A DNA stretch of 64,000 nucleotides from Capsaspora owczarzaki ATCC 30864 (GCF_000151315.2 NW_011887295.1:1130544-1194543); one strand, 5' to 3'. Counted from the stretch's first letter, positions 1 to 14,125 are shown. Notes: generated by a model from the sequence alone, not told the origin. A program made the numbers and translations.

Positions 1-3000
1 ATGTGAGTGATTCATCTTTGGTCGATTTTTCTTGCACCACAGAGTGACTGAGTATCTGTTTTATTATTTCGTCACATCCAGAAATCTGCTAAACCAACGC
101 AGACCCGACTTGGTTCGCAGCTTGGAAGTTCGAGTGGTGTTACTTGGTGATCCTGGTGCCGGGAAGTCATCGCTTGTTCACGGCATTGAGCAGCATGAGC
201 GCAATCCAGTGACGAGGTGGTTCGCTCGCAACAAGTCGTTCAAACCCACCTCCACCGACGGAATTAACATTTCCTCCGTCACTCTTCAAGAAAGAGACAA
301 AGAGCGCATGGTTCTGAATCTTTGGGACTTCTCTGGTCAAGAAGTGTACCTCGCTTCGCACCAGTTCTTCCTTGGCGAGCGCACCGTGTACTTGATTCTG
401 TTCGACGTTTGCGAAACCATATCGCGCAATTCGCGCCTGGCTTTCTGGCTACGCAGCTTGCACGCTCGAGTTCCGCACGCCGATGTCATTCTTGTCGGCA
501 CCCACATTGATGACAGTTTCTACATGCCGCTACGACAACAGGAGCAGCGAGAAAATCTTGAAGAACTTCTTCAGTTTTTCAAGGAAACCGACATCTCTTT
601 CAACCTTCACGCGACTGTTTACATTAACGCGAGTGCAGCTGCAGGCGCCCCGACCATGCCGGAGCTCAAAGCGGCAGTGCTCCAGGTCGGTCGAACCATG
701 CCATTCTACAACTCGGAGATCGACAGCCGCTACTTGCAGTTTCGAGATCAGCTGCGCGATCTAGCAAAACAGATGGAGGCTGACAAGAAGCCGCCGCTCT
801 TGCGATGGAGTGAAGTCGTCGATCTTGGCGAGAAGAATTGTCGGCTTTCTCGTCTCGGAGTTGACTTGTGCGTGCAACTGTTGCGTGATCAAGGCTGGGT
901 CGTTTTTCATCGCATGACTCACGCCGCTGATGCTACCTGGGCCAAAACTTTGGAGCGGACACGCGCCGAGAATGATGAACTCGTCATTATTGATCCAGAG
1001 TGGTTTACCACAACCGTGTTGACTGGTGTGATAACTCAGCGGCACAAGTGGGCGAAAAAGGGTATTTTGCCTCGTGCTGCTCTTCTTGCACATGTTTGGA
1101 CGAACTTGGATCCGGCTGTGTGTGATCAGCTCCTCGTTCTACTTCAACGATACGAACTCCTGTATCCGCTCGCTGACGCTGACGCAGGAACATCAGGTCC
1201 CCGCTACCTTGTACCATCGTTTCTGCCTGTTGGACAGCCTGACCGCAGGGCATGGTCCGCCAATCCTCGCAAAGACGAGCCACATGAGGCCACCCTCGTG
1301 ATGCGAACGGCCTTCCTGTACACTGGCTTTTTCTCGCGAGTCATTGCCCGGCTGAATCACCTTGAGCTCAACATGACTGCATGGCGCGATTGCGTGCTTG
1401 TGAGCAGAAACCATCATCGAGCGCTCGTTCAGATCCATCGTCGCACAGAAGAGGATGTGATTGATCTGGTTATTGTCGTGCGCGGTGCTTCTCCAGGCAA
1501 TTTGCTCGATGTGCTCTTTGGCGTTGTCGAAGATTTGACCACGTACTGGTACACGGGTATGACTTGGCAAACCTACCTGCGCTGCACGGAATGTGCTCGC
1601 GATGTCCAAGACGCCTGCCTGTTTGAACTTGAGCCTACAGTGCTTGCCGCCGTCCTTCCAAACAAGGAACTGAGTTGTGATCATTCGCAACGAACGCTGG
1701 ATCGTGGCCAGTGGCTCGCCTTCATTCAGCCACTTCTGCTGCGCACCTTGTCAAGCATCGCGGAGCCAACTGCGCTGCAGCGACAGGTACTCTCTGCATT
1801 TGGCGTCTCTCCATGTCCCGCAGTTGGGCCAATTCCGGTCGCGCCAATTGCACAGCCTGATTCATCGTCCTCCGCCATCCCAGTTCCAGCAATCGCTACC
1901 ACTATTCTTCGCGTTGGTATGGAAGCGCTTTCGCAAGCCACTAGCAACTTTGCGAACCGCATCGGGGGCGGCGGCTTTGGCAACGTTTACTCTGGTACTT
2001 GGAGTGGTGCAAAAGTTGCTGTCAAGCGTTTGGCGGCCGATTCAACGCAAGGCATCAAGCAATTCGAGGCTGAGCTCGAATCCCTCTCGCGCTTTCGTCA
2101 CCCGAATATTGTCACCATCATGTGCTATGCTCACGATGGCAACGACTGCTGCTTGGTGTACGAGCTAATGGCAAACGGTTCAGTGCGCGATCGTCTGGAC
2201 CGCAAGGATGGCTCGCCTTCTCTGAGTTGGCCACAACGCCAGAGAATCGCAACCGAGATTGCGAGTGCCATGTACTTTGTGCAGAATGCTATTCCATGTC
2301 AGCCGCTATTCCATTTGGATCTCAAGACGCACAATGTACTTCTGGACGCATACTACATTTCCAAGGTCGCCGACTTTGGTCTGATGCGCTTTCCGCCAGC
2401 TCAGATGGCCCCAGACGGCGACATCAAGACGACGACGATTCAAGGAACTCGCGAGTACCTGTGCCCACATTACCTGCAGACAGGCAAAGTTTCCATCAAA
2501 ACGGACGTTCACTCGTACGGCATGATCTTGCTGGAGCTGCTGACCGCGAGGAAGCCTGGTACTGAGCTTGCCGAAGCAGTGACACATGCGCTAAAACAGC
2601 ACGGTCGGCTTGATTCCGAGTTGGATGTGTCGATCATGTGGGATACTGAGCCGGACAAACTCGCTGCCACTGCAGTCGCTGAGCTTGCTATTACTTGCCT
2701 CGACCCCGATCGAGTCCGCCGACCAACCTTTGGCCAGATTCTGACAAAGATGGGTCTATTTGTCGAGAATCAGGGCCGCGCGCATGCTCGTGCTGCCATA
2801 CCTCGAAATCCCAGGTTGGAGCATCATTACAGCAGCATCAAAGAGCAAATGCAACCCCATCTGAACTCGAGTCTCATGAACTCTCGAATGACGTCGAACC
2901 AGCCGCAGGTTCCGCAAAATGATCCAGCAGTTTCACGACTGACTCATCAGCATAGCTCCATCAAGGAACAACTATCTCCATTTGCAAGCACGATTGTCGT

Positions 3001-3220
3001 GAGCGCCGCTAGCATGCAGTCGCCGCTCGGCTCCTGCGACGGATCGGAAGCGAGCCCGGAATGCTTGGTTTGTTTCAGCGCCCCAGCGACAGCCAAGCTG
3101 ATGCCTTGCTCTCACACTTGTGTATGCGTTCCGTGCGCTAATATGATGCTTGAGCGTAAAGACAAGTGCAAGCTGTGTCCCGCCATGATGGAGTCGTATT
3201 TGCAGGGTTCTTCCAACTAG
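1..3220 (+). CDS. ROCO protein kinase (Roc-COR-kinase) with C-terminal RING finger, 5' partial
   Basis: Seen: the gene enters from the left edge. An intron (GT at 3, AG at 42) precedes one long exon, 43-3220, of about 1060 codons. Counting from position 32, a Roc GTPase comes first: P-loop GDPGAGKSS at about 39-47, then DFSGQE and VGTHID. A COR region follows to about residue 400, containing IDPEWF. The kinase runs from about 640 to 930: GGGGFGNV loop, VAVK lysine, HLDLKTHN loop, ADFG. A C3HC4-type RING (CLVC, CSH, CVPC, CKLC) fills the last 50 residues. The kinase resembles the IRAK/plant receptor-like branch of the TKL group. Odd: HRD reads HLD, and the APE-type motif reads CPHY. ROCO proteins usually carry leucine-rich repeats upstream, here outside the window. 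Inference: a signalling GTPase-kinase that may also act as an E3 ligase. Confidence 0.9.
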
Positions 3221-3242
3221 ATGGTTGTTCCGTTAAGTTGCT

Positions 3243-4530
<1,288 letters not shown>

Positions 4531-4537
4531 GAGCAGA

Positions 4538-7316
4538 GGGCCTCGGACGCTGGCGTCGATGTCGGCGGTGGAACCAACGCGTCGTCCCGCGAGCTGCTCT
4601 TCACCGCCTGCAAGTCCGGCGACCTCAAGCTGCTGAAGGAATGCCTGGCCGTGTTCAAGCCCGCGCAGATCGTGACCATGCTGGACGACGACGGCTGGGG
4701 TCCGTTCCACTTTATTGGTAAAAAGAAAAAACAGAGTCCCATCCACGCAAAACAAAAAAAAAAAAAAAAAATCTCGTTGTGCTGCGAATCTTCAACTTTT
4801 TTGCATCGAGGGTTTGTATTTCCTTGATTTTGGTTTTGTTTGACTTACTCGGTCTCACTTGTCCGTGTGTGTGTGTGCGCACATACCACTCTCTTTGACG
4901 CAGCAATGAAGGGTCACCTCGAATTGGCCAAGGCGATGGTTGCGCACGGCGTTCCTGTGGACATTCGCGACAAGTATGGCACGACGCCAATGTACCGTGC
5001 TGTTGGTTTCGGTCATCCCGAAATGGTCTACTACCTGGTGGCCAATGGTGGCAATGTTCATCATCTCAATGACGCCGGCGACAAGTAAGCGCAGCCACAG
5101 GGGGTCGGGATGCCATTTTAACTTTGTGTGGAAGAATTCTCTCAATTCGTGTTGCTTTTGGCATGGAACAGCATGATCCACAACTCGGGATGGGCTGGCG
5201 GTGTCGAGTTGACTCGATTCTTCATTAGCAAGGGTGTGTCGCCGACCGCCAAGGACAAGGCCAATCATCTGGGCTTGATGGACATGGTAACGAGCTGCCT
5301 TATACTTACAATCTCCCATCACGGAAGTTGTTGAACTCGATCTCACTTTCACAACGCTTGTGTTTTGTTTCTTGTAGATCAAGACCATGCCAAATGTCTG
5401 CGGAGAGTTTTTCGACTCGCGCGTCAAAGTGCTCGACAAGTACTTGCTCGCAGTGCATTCCGAGTACGATTTTGATGGCATTGACGACCAGGACGATGAT
5501 GTCAAGGAGATTACCCCGCTTGAGATTATCGTGAAAAAGTCCAACCACGATCTCATTGGCCATCCTCTCATCCGCAAGCTGTGCCAGTGGAAGTGGGAAA
5601 CGTTCGCGCGCAGCTACTTTTTGCGCCAGTTCTTCTCCTACCTGTTTGCCTTGGCCTGCTTGACCTACAGTACGTGCGAGCAAAATGTGCTTGGCCATGT
5701 GGCGGGGGGCGGGGTTGCACGAACATTCTCTCATCCTTGTTCTTCGACATCTGCGCATTCCAGTTTGCATCTCCATCATTGCCTACCCAGGAACCGTCCT
5801 CTACATTTATGACGACCCGCAAACCTACGTTCGTGGTATTCTCGAAATCATTTTCGTCCTGTTCGTGTTTCTGCAGGTTTACAACGAGACGCAAGAGGTA
5901 GGACCATACTTTTGGCACTTCTAGCTGGAACTTTGAGTGACCTTCTTGCATGAATGAGCTCACTTCAAACGCTGCCACTGTCGCACTGTGTAACGTTGTG
6001 AATTTCACCTTGTGATCCAGTTCATTGACGCCGGTCGAGACATTGTGCGTGTGCCCAGCGGTCCCGCAGGCTGGATTCTGCGAATCATCTTCCCAAAGGC
6101 GGTCGACCCAGCCCTTGTGAATGCCGCTGCTGTTTCCATTCCGCGCTACTTCCGCGATCTTGGCAACGTTTTCGATCTCAGCACGTACTTGATGGTCATT
6201 GTTGATCTGGGCTTCCGCATCGCCAACATTGTGGCGTACAAGAACGGCGATCCCCCGAAGGTCGGTGCGCTGTACGAGTACAATGTTCTGGCCATCATTT
6301 CTGTTCTGTTCTGGACCAAGTTTTTGCGCATTGCCGCCCTGTTCAAATCCACTGGTCCCTTGATTGAGACCATCAAGCGCATGCTGATCGATTTGATCAT
6401 CTTTATGGCCATCTTCACCGTCTTCCTGATGGGCTTTTCCATCTCGTTCTTCCTGCTCCTGTCGCCCGAGGTTTCTCCTCCGATTGCCGCGGCTGGCACA
6501 CCCGACTATGAGAGCTTCCAGCAGTCGTTGCTGACAGTGTTTTTGGGTCTTGTTGGCCAGCTGAACACGGATCCCTTCCGCCTGGCAGACAAGTCCGTGG
6601 CCTACATTGGCTACGTTGTCTACATTATCATTTCCAACATTGCCTTGCTGAATTGTGAGTGACAAATTCGAGGCGTGTCGTTCCAAGATGCTTGATGCTT
6701 GTCGTTTTGCTGACTATGTTTGTTTGGTGTTGTTTGTTTTTGTTTGTTTGTTTTTGTTTGTTTGTTTTTTGCGTGCTTCTCGTGCTCGTTAGTGCTCATT
6801 GCCATGCTCAGCAACACGTATGCCACTGTCAAGTACGTGTCGGACTTGGAGTTTTTGCTCGTGCGTGCCCGTTACATTTTGGCCGTGCAAAAGTCTCTCG
6901 GCAAGGCTCGCGTGCGCAAGATCCGTAAGAAGCGCTTTGTGTGTCTTGAGAGTGCTGTTGGGCTGTTCGTTACAGAACGAGTTGTATGCTGACCCGTTGT
7001 GTTTCTGTTGTTTCTCCACAACACTCATTTTTTGGCAACAGTCGCCGCCGACTTGAAGAAGCGAAAGGCTCAGGCGCGCAGCGTGACCAAGGAGAACAAC
7101 ACGCCCGAGGCCGAGCTCACTACCACCGACAAGTACTCTGAGTGGATCAAGCTGAAGGAAACGGAAGAGCCTCGCGAAGTCAACTTGCAGCTGCTCCGTG
7201 ACGATCTGCAAAAGATGTCCAACCTGCAGTTCGAAGAGGTGCACGCCGCTTTCGACAAGCTGTCGGACACGATCAAGTTGTTAAACGAGCGCATCGATCT
7301 TTTGGTTGCCAAATAA
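4538..7316 (+). CDS. ankyrin-repeat TRP-family cation channel, tandem copy 1
   Basis: Seen: exons about 4538-4717, 4904-5084, 5172-5286, 5378-5669, 5764-5897, 6021-6654, 6793-6924 and 7042-7316, all GT-AG and in phase. The N-terminal part has ankyrin-like units (DGWGPFHFIAMKGHLELAK). Six hydrophobic segments follow, then a pore region near GLVGQLN and the S6 segment NIALLNLLIAMLSNTY, typical of TRPV/TRPC-like channels. A charged C-terminal tail may form a coiled coil. The start is unresolved: the first coding stretch opens after a stop and a likely acceptor (cag at 4535-4537), so an upstream exon carrying the ATG is needed. It is followed directly by a paralogue with the same exon pattern. 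Role by family: non-selective cation channel in the plasma or an internal membrane; gating unknown. Confidence 0.85.
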
Positions 7317-8212
7317 GCGACCGATCGACGACAGAATTGTTGCGAGTTGTTGTTGTTGTTTTTTGAAAGTTGGTGCGTTCTTTGTTCTTTGTTCTTTCAG
7401 TGCCCAACTTCAAGTTTGTGCTGAGATTCTGTGCTTGCTGCTTTTGCTGCATGTCACTGTTGCTTTTTGTCTGATACACATCTGTTATCGCCGACGAAGG
7501 ATGAGCACTCGTTCTCGGAATGTCTTCCAAGACCAAACACTGTGTCTCCCGCGCCCCCGTTGAAAAGACTGATTCAAATATTCAAATCACTTGTGGTGCT
7601 TTTTGGTTCTCGTTCGCGATGTTTTGGCTTTTGTTTCTTGAAGGACAGCCGCTAAAAACTCACTCCACTTTTTTTTTTTTTTCTCATGTCTTCGATCGAG
7701 CTGATTGAAGTGGTCAGTTTGTCCGCTTGGTTTGCTTCTGCTCCTCCCTCCAACTTTGCCATTGTTGCTGTTCGAGCACAAGGGGGCTGGTACTTGACTG
7801 TCGTGGTAGAGCGGCCCCCACTTCCGCTCGCCTTTGTGTGCAGCAGTCAAGGAGTCAGCGGGTTGCTGGGGGGAGTGTTGCCATGCGAATCGCTCCACCA
7901 ACCCTGACTCTTTCACACTTCCGCCCCTCGCGTCCTCTTCGTGGCAGCAGTGTGGAAGTGGGTGGGGTGGTCATGCAGAATGGAGACTTGTAATACACCC
8001 ACACGAGCGCCCCTCCAGACAGGGCGGCTAGGGGGGGGCAGAGAACAGCGTCGCTTGCGGTATCCAAACAACGCCTCAAAAATGCTTGTTTTGTTTATTT
8101 TTTTTTATTTGTTTGTATTTTCGTATGGCTCACTCGCATCTCTCCGTCCTCCTCCTCGTTGCTGGTTGCGTATCACTCTCTGAAGCACTCGCCGAGACTG
8201 TCGACAGTCGGC
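7317..8212. other. intergenic between the two TRP channel genes
   Basis: About 900 bases with no convincing coding stretch. It should hold the 3' UTR of copy 1 and the promoter of copy 2. A T13 tract lies near 7670. Confidence 0.6.
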
Positions 8213-10971
8213 ATGGAGGAGGCCGCTGCGGGCAGCCCGTTGGACAACGCGCTCTTTGCCGACTGCAAGGCTGGCAACCTGAAGATTCTCTTGGAGCAGC
8301 TGGCCGACCTCAAGCCGTCGGTTGCCGGATCCATCCTTGACTCGGATGGCTGGGGACCTTTCCACTACATTGGTAAGGTTAATCAGGGAGCCTGTACTGG
8401 GCTGTCTCAGTGTTGAGGTCGGATGTTTTCGCAGCGATTTGCGTTTTTTTCGCTTGTGTCTGTGATGGTTTTTTTGTGAAGGTTTTTTTTTTTCTTCTTC
8501 TTCTTTGTTATGGGATTTTTCTTGTGATGGTTTTTTTCTGCTTGTGATGGTATTTTGAACGCTCGTGATGGTGGTTGGTCGAATTTGAAATCTGTCAAAT
8601 TGGCGTGACACAAACGAAGAGGTGGCAAATTGATCAATCGAACGATCTTTTTTGTTGTGGACCATTCCGCCCAAACTCACGGTGCGTTCTTGTTTTTGTG
8701 CCACAGCCATGAAAGGCCACATCGAGCTGGCCAAGGCGATGCTCGCACACGGTGTGCCTGTCGATGTTCTCGATCGATTCGGTGCCACCCCAATGTACCG
8801 TGCGGTCGGGTTTGGCCAAGTCGCGATGGTTCACTTTTTGGCCGAAAACGGTGCCAATCCTCTCGCCGTCAATGAATCAGGCCACAAGTAAGTTCGAGTC
8901 CGGAGGGGGGTCCTTGTGTGCTGCTCAAAGCGTGTTGGAACATCTCGCTCACTTGGCTGCAAAAAAAAATCGACAGCATGCTTCACAACTCTGCGCGCAA
9001 TGGCAACTCGGAGCTGACTGAGTTTTTCATCAGCAAGGGCGTATCTCCAATCCACAGAGACAACGCAAGCCACACTCCACTGATGGATATGGTAATAAAA
9101 GCTGGCATTCTGCAGCCGAAACTGGAAAACCAGTCCGGTTCTTGTTCTTCTCACAATCTTGTCACTTTTTTTTTTCGCACTCGGCTAGGTCAAAAACACC
9201 CCCGAGGAGTGCGTCAAGTGGCTCGACACGCGAACCAAGGTGCTGGACAAGTACATGCTGATGGTGCACTCGGAGCACGACTTTGACGGCATCGACGATC
9301 TGGATGGTGCGACCGGCGACATGACCCCGTTGGAATTGATTGTCAAAAAGCGCAACCACGAGCTCATTAGCCACCGTCTCATCCGGAAGCTGTGCGACTG
9401 GAAGTGGAGAGTGTTTGCCCGTCGCTTCTTCTTGCGTCAGTTGCTCGGGTATCTGTACGCGCTGGGACTTTTGACCTACAGTACGTGACAAGCACCGAGC
9501 GCACGAAACGTTTTTTCGATGATTGCACTGAGCAACATATTTTTTTCTGATTGTTGCTCTTGTGCAGTTTGCTTGGCGGTTGTGGCCTTCCCTGGCACAG
9601 TTCTTTTCATCTACGACAGCTCCCAGGCGTACTTCCGCGCGGTCATCGAGATTCTGTTCCTCATTTTTGTGTTTTCGCAGCTCTTTGACGAAATTATGGA
9701 GGTAATGCCACAGTCCGAGTGCCAGAATGTGTTCAACCCTGCACTCACATCTCTGTGCGTCCCTACCCCCATCGCCTAGTTTATCAATTCTGGAAAAGAC
9801 ATTGTCCACGTACCCGCGGGTGCCGGCGGATGGCTGCTGCGCGTCTTCTTCCCGAAAGCCATCGACCCTGCGTTTGTGCATGCACGCTCCGTCTACGTGC
9901 CCCGCTATCTGCGCGATCTTGGCAACGTGTTTGATCTGACCACCTACTTTATGGTAGTGATTGACATGGGCATGCGCATTGCCAATATTGTCGCGTACGA
10001 ATCTGGCAACATCCCTCCAGTCTCGGTGCAGTACGAGTACAACGTCCTGGCCATGGTGGCAGTTCTGTACTGGACCAAGTTTTTGCGCATTGCCGCTCTG
10101 TTCAAGGTGACTGGTCCGCTTATCGAGACGATCAAGTACATGATGGTCGATTTGGTCATTTTCATGGCAATCTTCACCGTTTTTCTGATGGGCTTTTCCA
10201 TCGGGTTTTTCGTTCTTCTGTCGCCCAACTCTTCCGCGCCCATCGCAGCAGCGGGCACCCCAGATTACGAGAGCTTCCAACAATCGCTGCTCACCGGTCT
10301 CCTTGGCCTGTTTGGCGAGCTCAACCTGAATCCCTTCCGCGTCGCCGACAAGTCTGTGGCCTACCTCGGCTATGTCGTCTTTATTATCATTTCCAACATT
10401 GCCCTGCTCAACTGTATGTTAGCGTCGCCTCGTTGGACGTACCATCAGTTCCCACCACACTCACAAACATCTTTTTGGATTGCAGTGCTCATCGCCATGC
10501 TCAGCAACACGTACGCAACCATCAAGTACGTATCGGACAATGAGTTCTTGCTCGTCCGAGCCCGCTACATTCTGGCCGTCCAGAAAAACCTGGGCCGGAA
10601 GAATGTCCAAGAGCAACGTAAGAACAACCATTTTGTTTGACTTTCAAAAGCTCTGGTTGCTGACTTGTGACTTGTAACTCGACACACGCACAGTTGCGGC
10701 CGACTTGAAGCGCCGGGAAGCCCAGCACACGCAAGTGATTACTGAAAACAACACTCCTGAGGCTGAGTTCACCCACACGAACAAGTACTCTGACTGGACC
10801 AAGGTCAAGGAGACTCAGGAACAGCGCGAGGTCAACCTCCAGTTGCTCCGTGATGACATTTTCAAAATGTCCGGCAAGCAGTTCCAGGAGATGCATGAAG
10901 TCTTTGGCAAGATGGCCGCGTCCATCGAGCGCCTGGAAAAGCGTATGGCCAGGATGGAGACCCATGCATAA
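8213..10971 (+). CDS. ankyrin-repeat TRP-family cation channel, tandem copy 2
   Basis: Seen: exons 8213-8372, 8707-8887, 8977-9091, 9189-9480, 9568-9701, 9780-10413, 10486-10617 and 10694-10971. They sum to 642 codons with phases that fit, giving a 641-residue protein starting MEEAAAG. Ankyrin-like units (residues about 10-170) precede a six-segment channel domain with the S6 motif NIALLNLLIAMLSNTY. The polar tail ends in a heptad-like helix (ERLEKRMARME). Six consecutive internal exons have exactly the same length as in the upstream copy (181, 115, 292, 134, 634, 132), so the pair arose by tandem duplication of a whole intron-containing gene. This copy has a clear ATG and is the better model for correcting the first exon of copy 1. 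Confidence 0.9.
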
Positions 10972-11239
10972 ATCAAGTTGAAACGAGGAGAATCGTTTCC
11001 AAGCATTGATTATAAATAAGCCTGCTATTTTTAGTGCCTCTCAGTACCATTTGTCTCTGGTGAATGTCGTGTGGTGTTTGCTCTTGTACAAACGAAGAAA
11101 CAAATAAAAACCATGTCAGTTCAGATGAATTTGTGTGTGTGTGTGTGTGCGTGGTGGTGAATGCAACACCTGAAAATGCAATAATTCGTCTATTTGACAC
11201 ATGGACACAACACAACAAAAAACAGCTTTCCTAGCGCCA

Positions 11240-12774
11240 TCAAACTTTTGCTGGCTTGGCGGCGGGCTTCTTGTCTAGCAATGTAAAGTGTAGTGACCAG
11301 CGAGCGAGCATCAAACCCAGCAAGCAGCCAAATGCAATACCAACAATGACACCAGCCCACTCGGGGTGGCTGGTTCGGTAGTTGCCTATGAAAGAGAAAG
11401 AGAAGAGACAAAGGGGCGGGGAGGAAACGAGAAGAAACAAACGAGTTGAGTGTCAAAAAAGGGAATCAACCATTTTCGGCCAGACAATCAAAGCCCACGT
11501 ACTGCTGCAGCCCTCGAGAACAAAGTCCAGGTCTTGAGCGTAACTACTGAACTGGATAAAGTCTTGCTCAAAGGAGAAGGACGAGTTGACGCCGTTCACC
11601 ACTTCCCAGCCATCCTTCTGGAAGCGAATGAGCACGGGGTTTGCCTGGCTGGCATATGCCCACGTATCAGTCGTGAAGAAGACATTGTATACGACCGACG
11701 TCAAGTTGGTCGAGTGCCAGGTCGTCCATTGATCGGCGGGGATGTTGCGGACCCAGCTTTGACCTGAAAAAAAAAAACGTTTGAGTTTCACAAAGTGTCA
11801 GTTCGTGCTCAAGCATCTTTGGGTTGGCCTCCTTGCGAATGGCGAGTAACCAACACACGAGCTCATGGGCAAGTTAGAGACTCACCAGTGTAGGTGGTGT
11901 TGTACTGCGGTCCGAATCGGAGCATGGTGGACAAAAGCGGCAGTACGACCGTGTTGTTTGAGCTAAAGTAGGTGAAACCGAACGGGTTTCCAGCAGGACT
12001 TGCGTTACCAGAGATGGTGTTCTTGAGGCAGGTTGACCCCGCGATCAGCGTGGATGCTTCGTTCTGCACGGATGAGATGAGACAGTATCAAAAAAGCGGT
12101 GAGTGGGAAGGCAACACTGGCGTCAAAGACGCTCCCAAACGCCTCAGGGCGGGTTTGAAATCAGTATTCAAGGGTGTATTTGCTTTTGCCAAATGCGCCG
12201 AAATGAAGGCAGCCTCTCTTGTGGGTCTGGATGACAATCCATACCATGCAGAACAAGAGCCGAACCTTGCTTTTTTTTCTTTCTTTCTTTCTTTCTTTTT
12301 TTTTGAATGGATGGACGTAGAAAACCAGTTCCAGTTCGGCGATTTTTTTTTCTTGTCCGCCAACGCTGGTTGGTCTCGCTGTCTCCGCTTCAATATGCAA
12401 TCAGATGTATCTACAGGCTTGCTTCACGGAGAACCGGCCGCTGCCCCCTCTCTGTGCCGTGGATGAGAAAAACCAAAAACCGCCACTGATTTTTTTTTTT
12501 TTTTTTTTTTTTTTTGTTGGCTGGAACTGACATTGCCATAGATGAAGACGGTTGCCATTGGGAAGCGGTCGCCGTTGTAGCTGTCGATGCGGGCGAGCTG
12601 TGCGACGTGGTCGTATTGCTCCCGGTAGGTGATTGTCATATTGAGATGGCGGGTGCTGGTCTCGACCACGGCGCGGTAGCGGAGGGGCAGCGTGGGCATC
12701 GCTGGGTCGGCCTGGGCAATGCCAGAGCAGCAAAGAACCAGCAGCGCCAGCACTGCACTGAATGCGAGCTTCAT
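11240..12774 (-). CDS. LolA-like type I membrane glycoprotein
   Basis: Seen: exons (minus order) 12774-12532, 12063-11886, 11763-11503 and 11385-11240, summing to 276 codons. The protein begins with a signal peptide (MKLAFSAVLALLVLCCSG) and has many N-x-S/T sites. One C-terminal membrane span (GVIVGIAFGCLLGLMLA) is followed by a short lysine-rich tail. The middle contains VRNIPADQW and later an ITYREQ/ARIDSYNGD pattern. These recall the LolA-like extracellular or luminal modules of uncharacterised animal membrane proteins, a family call based on motif memory only. The first intron contains a T25 tract, so splicing predictions there need care. The gene converges on TRP copy 2, whose stop is 268 bases away. 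Exact function unknown. Confidence 0.65.
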
Positions 12775-13069
12775 GCAAACAAAAATAATAATAACAACAA
12801 CAAAAAAAAAAAAAGAATGAAATAGCAACGAGGACCATCTAGGTGTAGCATGTTTTGGAAAGGGGCATTATGGCATTGGATTCAAATTGTACAGAAGAAT
12901 TGAGCTCTGATACTTTGCTGGAGCTCGACAAGTCAATCAACCGCAAAGACCAGCTCAGTAAGACAGTAAGGAGGTATTGACATTTCGTGAATTGGATGGA
13001 AACAAGAGACACTCAAAGAGACAGCACTGGAAAATCTGAGCAAATTGCAGCTGCTCGTCTTCAAAAAAA

Positions 13070-14125
13070 TTACGGCTGGGTTGCCTTCACTGCCGCAAGA
13101 ATCTGATCATTGTCGACAAGCGTGCCGACGGGATGATCGTACTCGTTGAAGGCAAAGTGGATGGCGGAATCGGCGCCGGGACCGACGAGGTAGATGCCGC
13201 CGGTTTGGAGGCCGTCGCCTTGCAGATCGGCGTTGGGGTGATTCTTGTTTGCCTTGCGCCATTCGGAGATGGCAGTCCAGCTCAGAAAGTGGAGCAGGCC
13301 GACGCGTTGCAAGCCGCGCGCCTTGTACGCCGTCTGCTCGGGGTCAATGTAGACCTCCGCCGGGAACCGTTGCCCGTTGCCGGGTACGTTCTCGATGAAC
13401 TTTTCGGCAAAGTAGCGGTTGCCCGTGCCGACGAGGACAATCTTGACGCCTGCAGCATCGAGCTGTGGCTTGATTTCCAGAACGTGGCTGGCCTGCTCGT
13501 GGCAGAGACTGCAGCCAAAGCGGCGCAACAGAATGAGCAGGACGCGCTGGTCCTTCCACATATCGGCGAGGACGAGCTCCTTCTTGTCGGCGAGCTCGAG
13601 CACCTTGATGTTGTTGGAGGCCCATGGGTTGGGTGGAGCAGGCGCCGTCATTCTTGGATGGGTGGTTGACGCAGAGTTTGACTTGGAGGTGGATGAAGTG
13701 GACTGAGCCGACGACGAGTGGAAATTGGACCCTGTTGTCGTTGGAGGAGTTGAAGTGGGACGACCACCTGGGGATGGGTGATGAAGCGAGTGCTGAGACT
13801 GAGGCTGGTGGTGGTGGTGGTGGTACGAACGCTTGGTTGCTGCTGCTGCTGCTGGATGGGAAATCGGAGTGAATTGGCGGAAATCGGCAGCCGATTTGAC
13901 AACGTGAGCGCCACGCCATAGCGATGGCGTCATCGCAGATGATGGGCCCATGAGCATCATCATCGTTGTGGTGATGGTAGTGGTGATGGGTGGCGACGAT
14001 GATGGTGAGGAAGCGAGAGCACTCACTCGTCGTGTCGCTGCCATTGTTGCTGTTGCGATCGTCTCGCTCAAGCGGACCACCGTTGTCGATGATGCGAATC
14101 GCAATCGTGTTGTTGTTGTCAGCAT
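13070..14125 (-). CDS. PRXL2/AhpC-TSA-like thioredoxin-fold protein, probably mitochondrial
   Basis: Seen: a single exon of 351 codons plus stop. The N-terminal 150 residues are basic, Ser/Thr-rich and low in complexity (MLTTTTRLRFASS), as in a mitochondrial presequence, and include His runs. The domain starts near VLELADKKELVLADMW. It contains the redox motif FGCSLCHEQ (a CxxC where some relatives carry selenocysteine), then KIVLVGTGN, and YIDPEQTAYKARGL. This matches the PRXL2/FAM213-AAED1 branch of AhpC/TSA proteins. Expected role: reduction of peroxides or lipid carbonyls. The gene is head-to-head with the triple F-box gene; the two ATGs are 187 bases apart. Confidence 0.8.
   Translation of the reverse strand: MLTTTTRLRFASSTTVVRLSETIATATMAATRRVSALASSPSSSPPITTTITTTMMMLMGPSSAMTPSLWRGAHVVKSAADFRQFTPISHPAAAAATKRSYHHHHHQPQSQHSLHHPSPGGRPTSTPPTTTGSNFHSSSAQSTSSTSKSNSASTTHPRMTAPAPPNPWASNNIKVLELADKKELVLADMWKDQRVLLILLRRFGCSLCHEQASHVLEIKPQLDAAGVKIVLVGTGNRYFAEKFIENVPGNGQRFPAEVYIDPEQTAYKARGLQRVGLLHFLSWTAISEWRKANKNHPNADLQGDGLQTGGIYLVGPGADSAIHFAFNEYDHPVGTLVDNDQILAAVKATQP

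Noticed and set aside
5568-6686. 372-codon open frame antisense to TRP copy 1
   Set aside because: Same reason: a shadow of the sense exons running through introns.
9162-10283. 373-codon open frame antisense to TRP copy 2
   Set aside because: It mirrors the codon bias of the real channel exons, crosses proven introns, and has no protein-like pattern.
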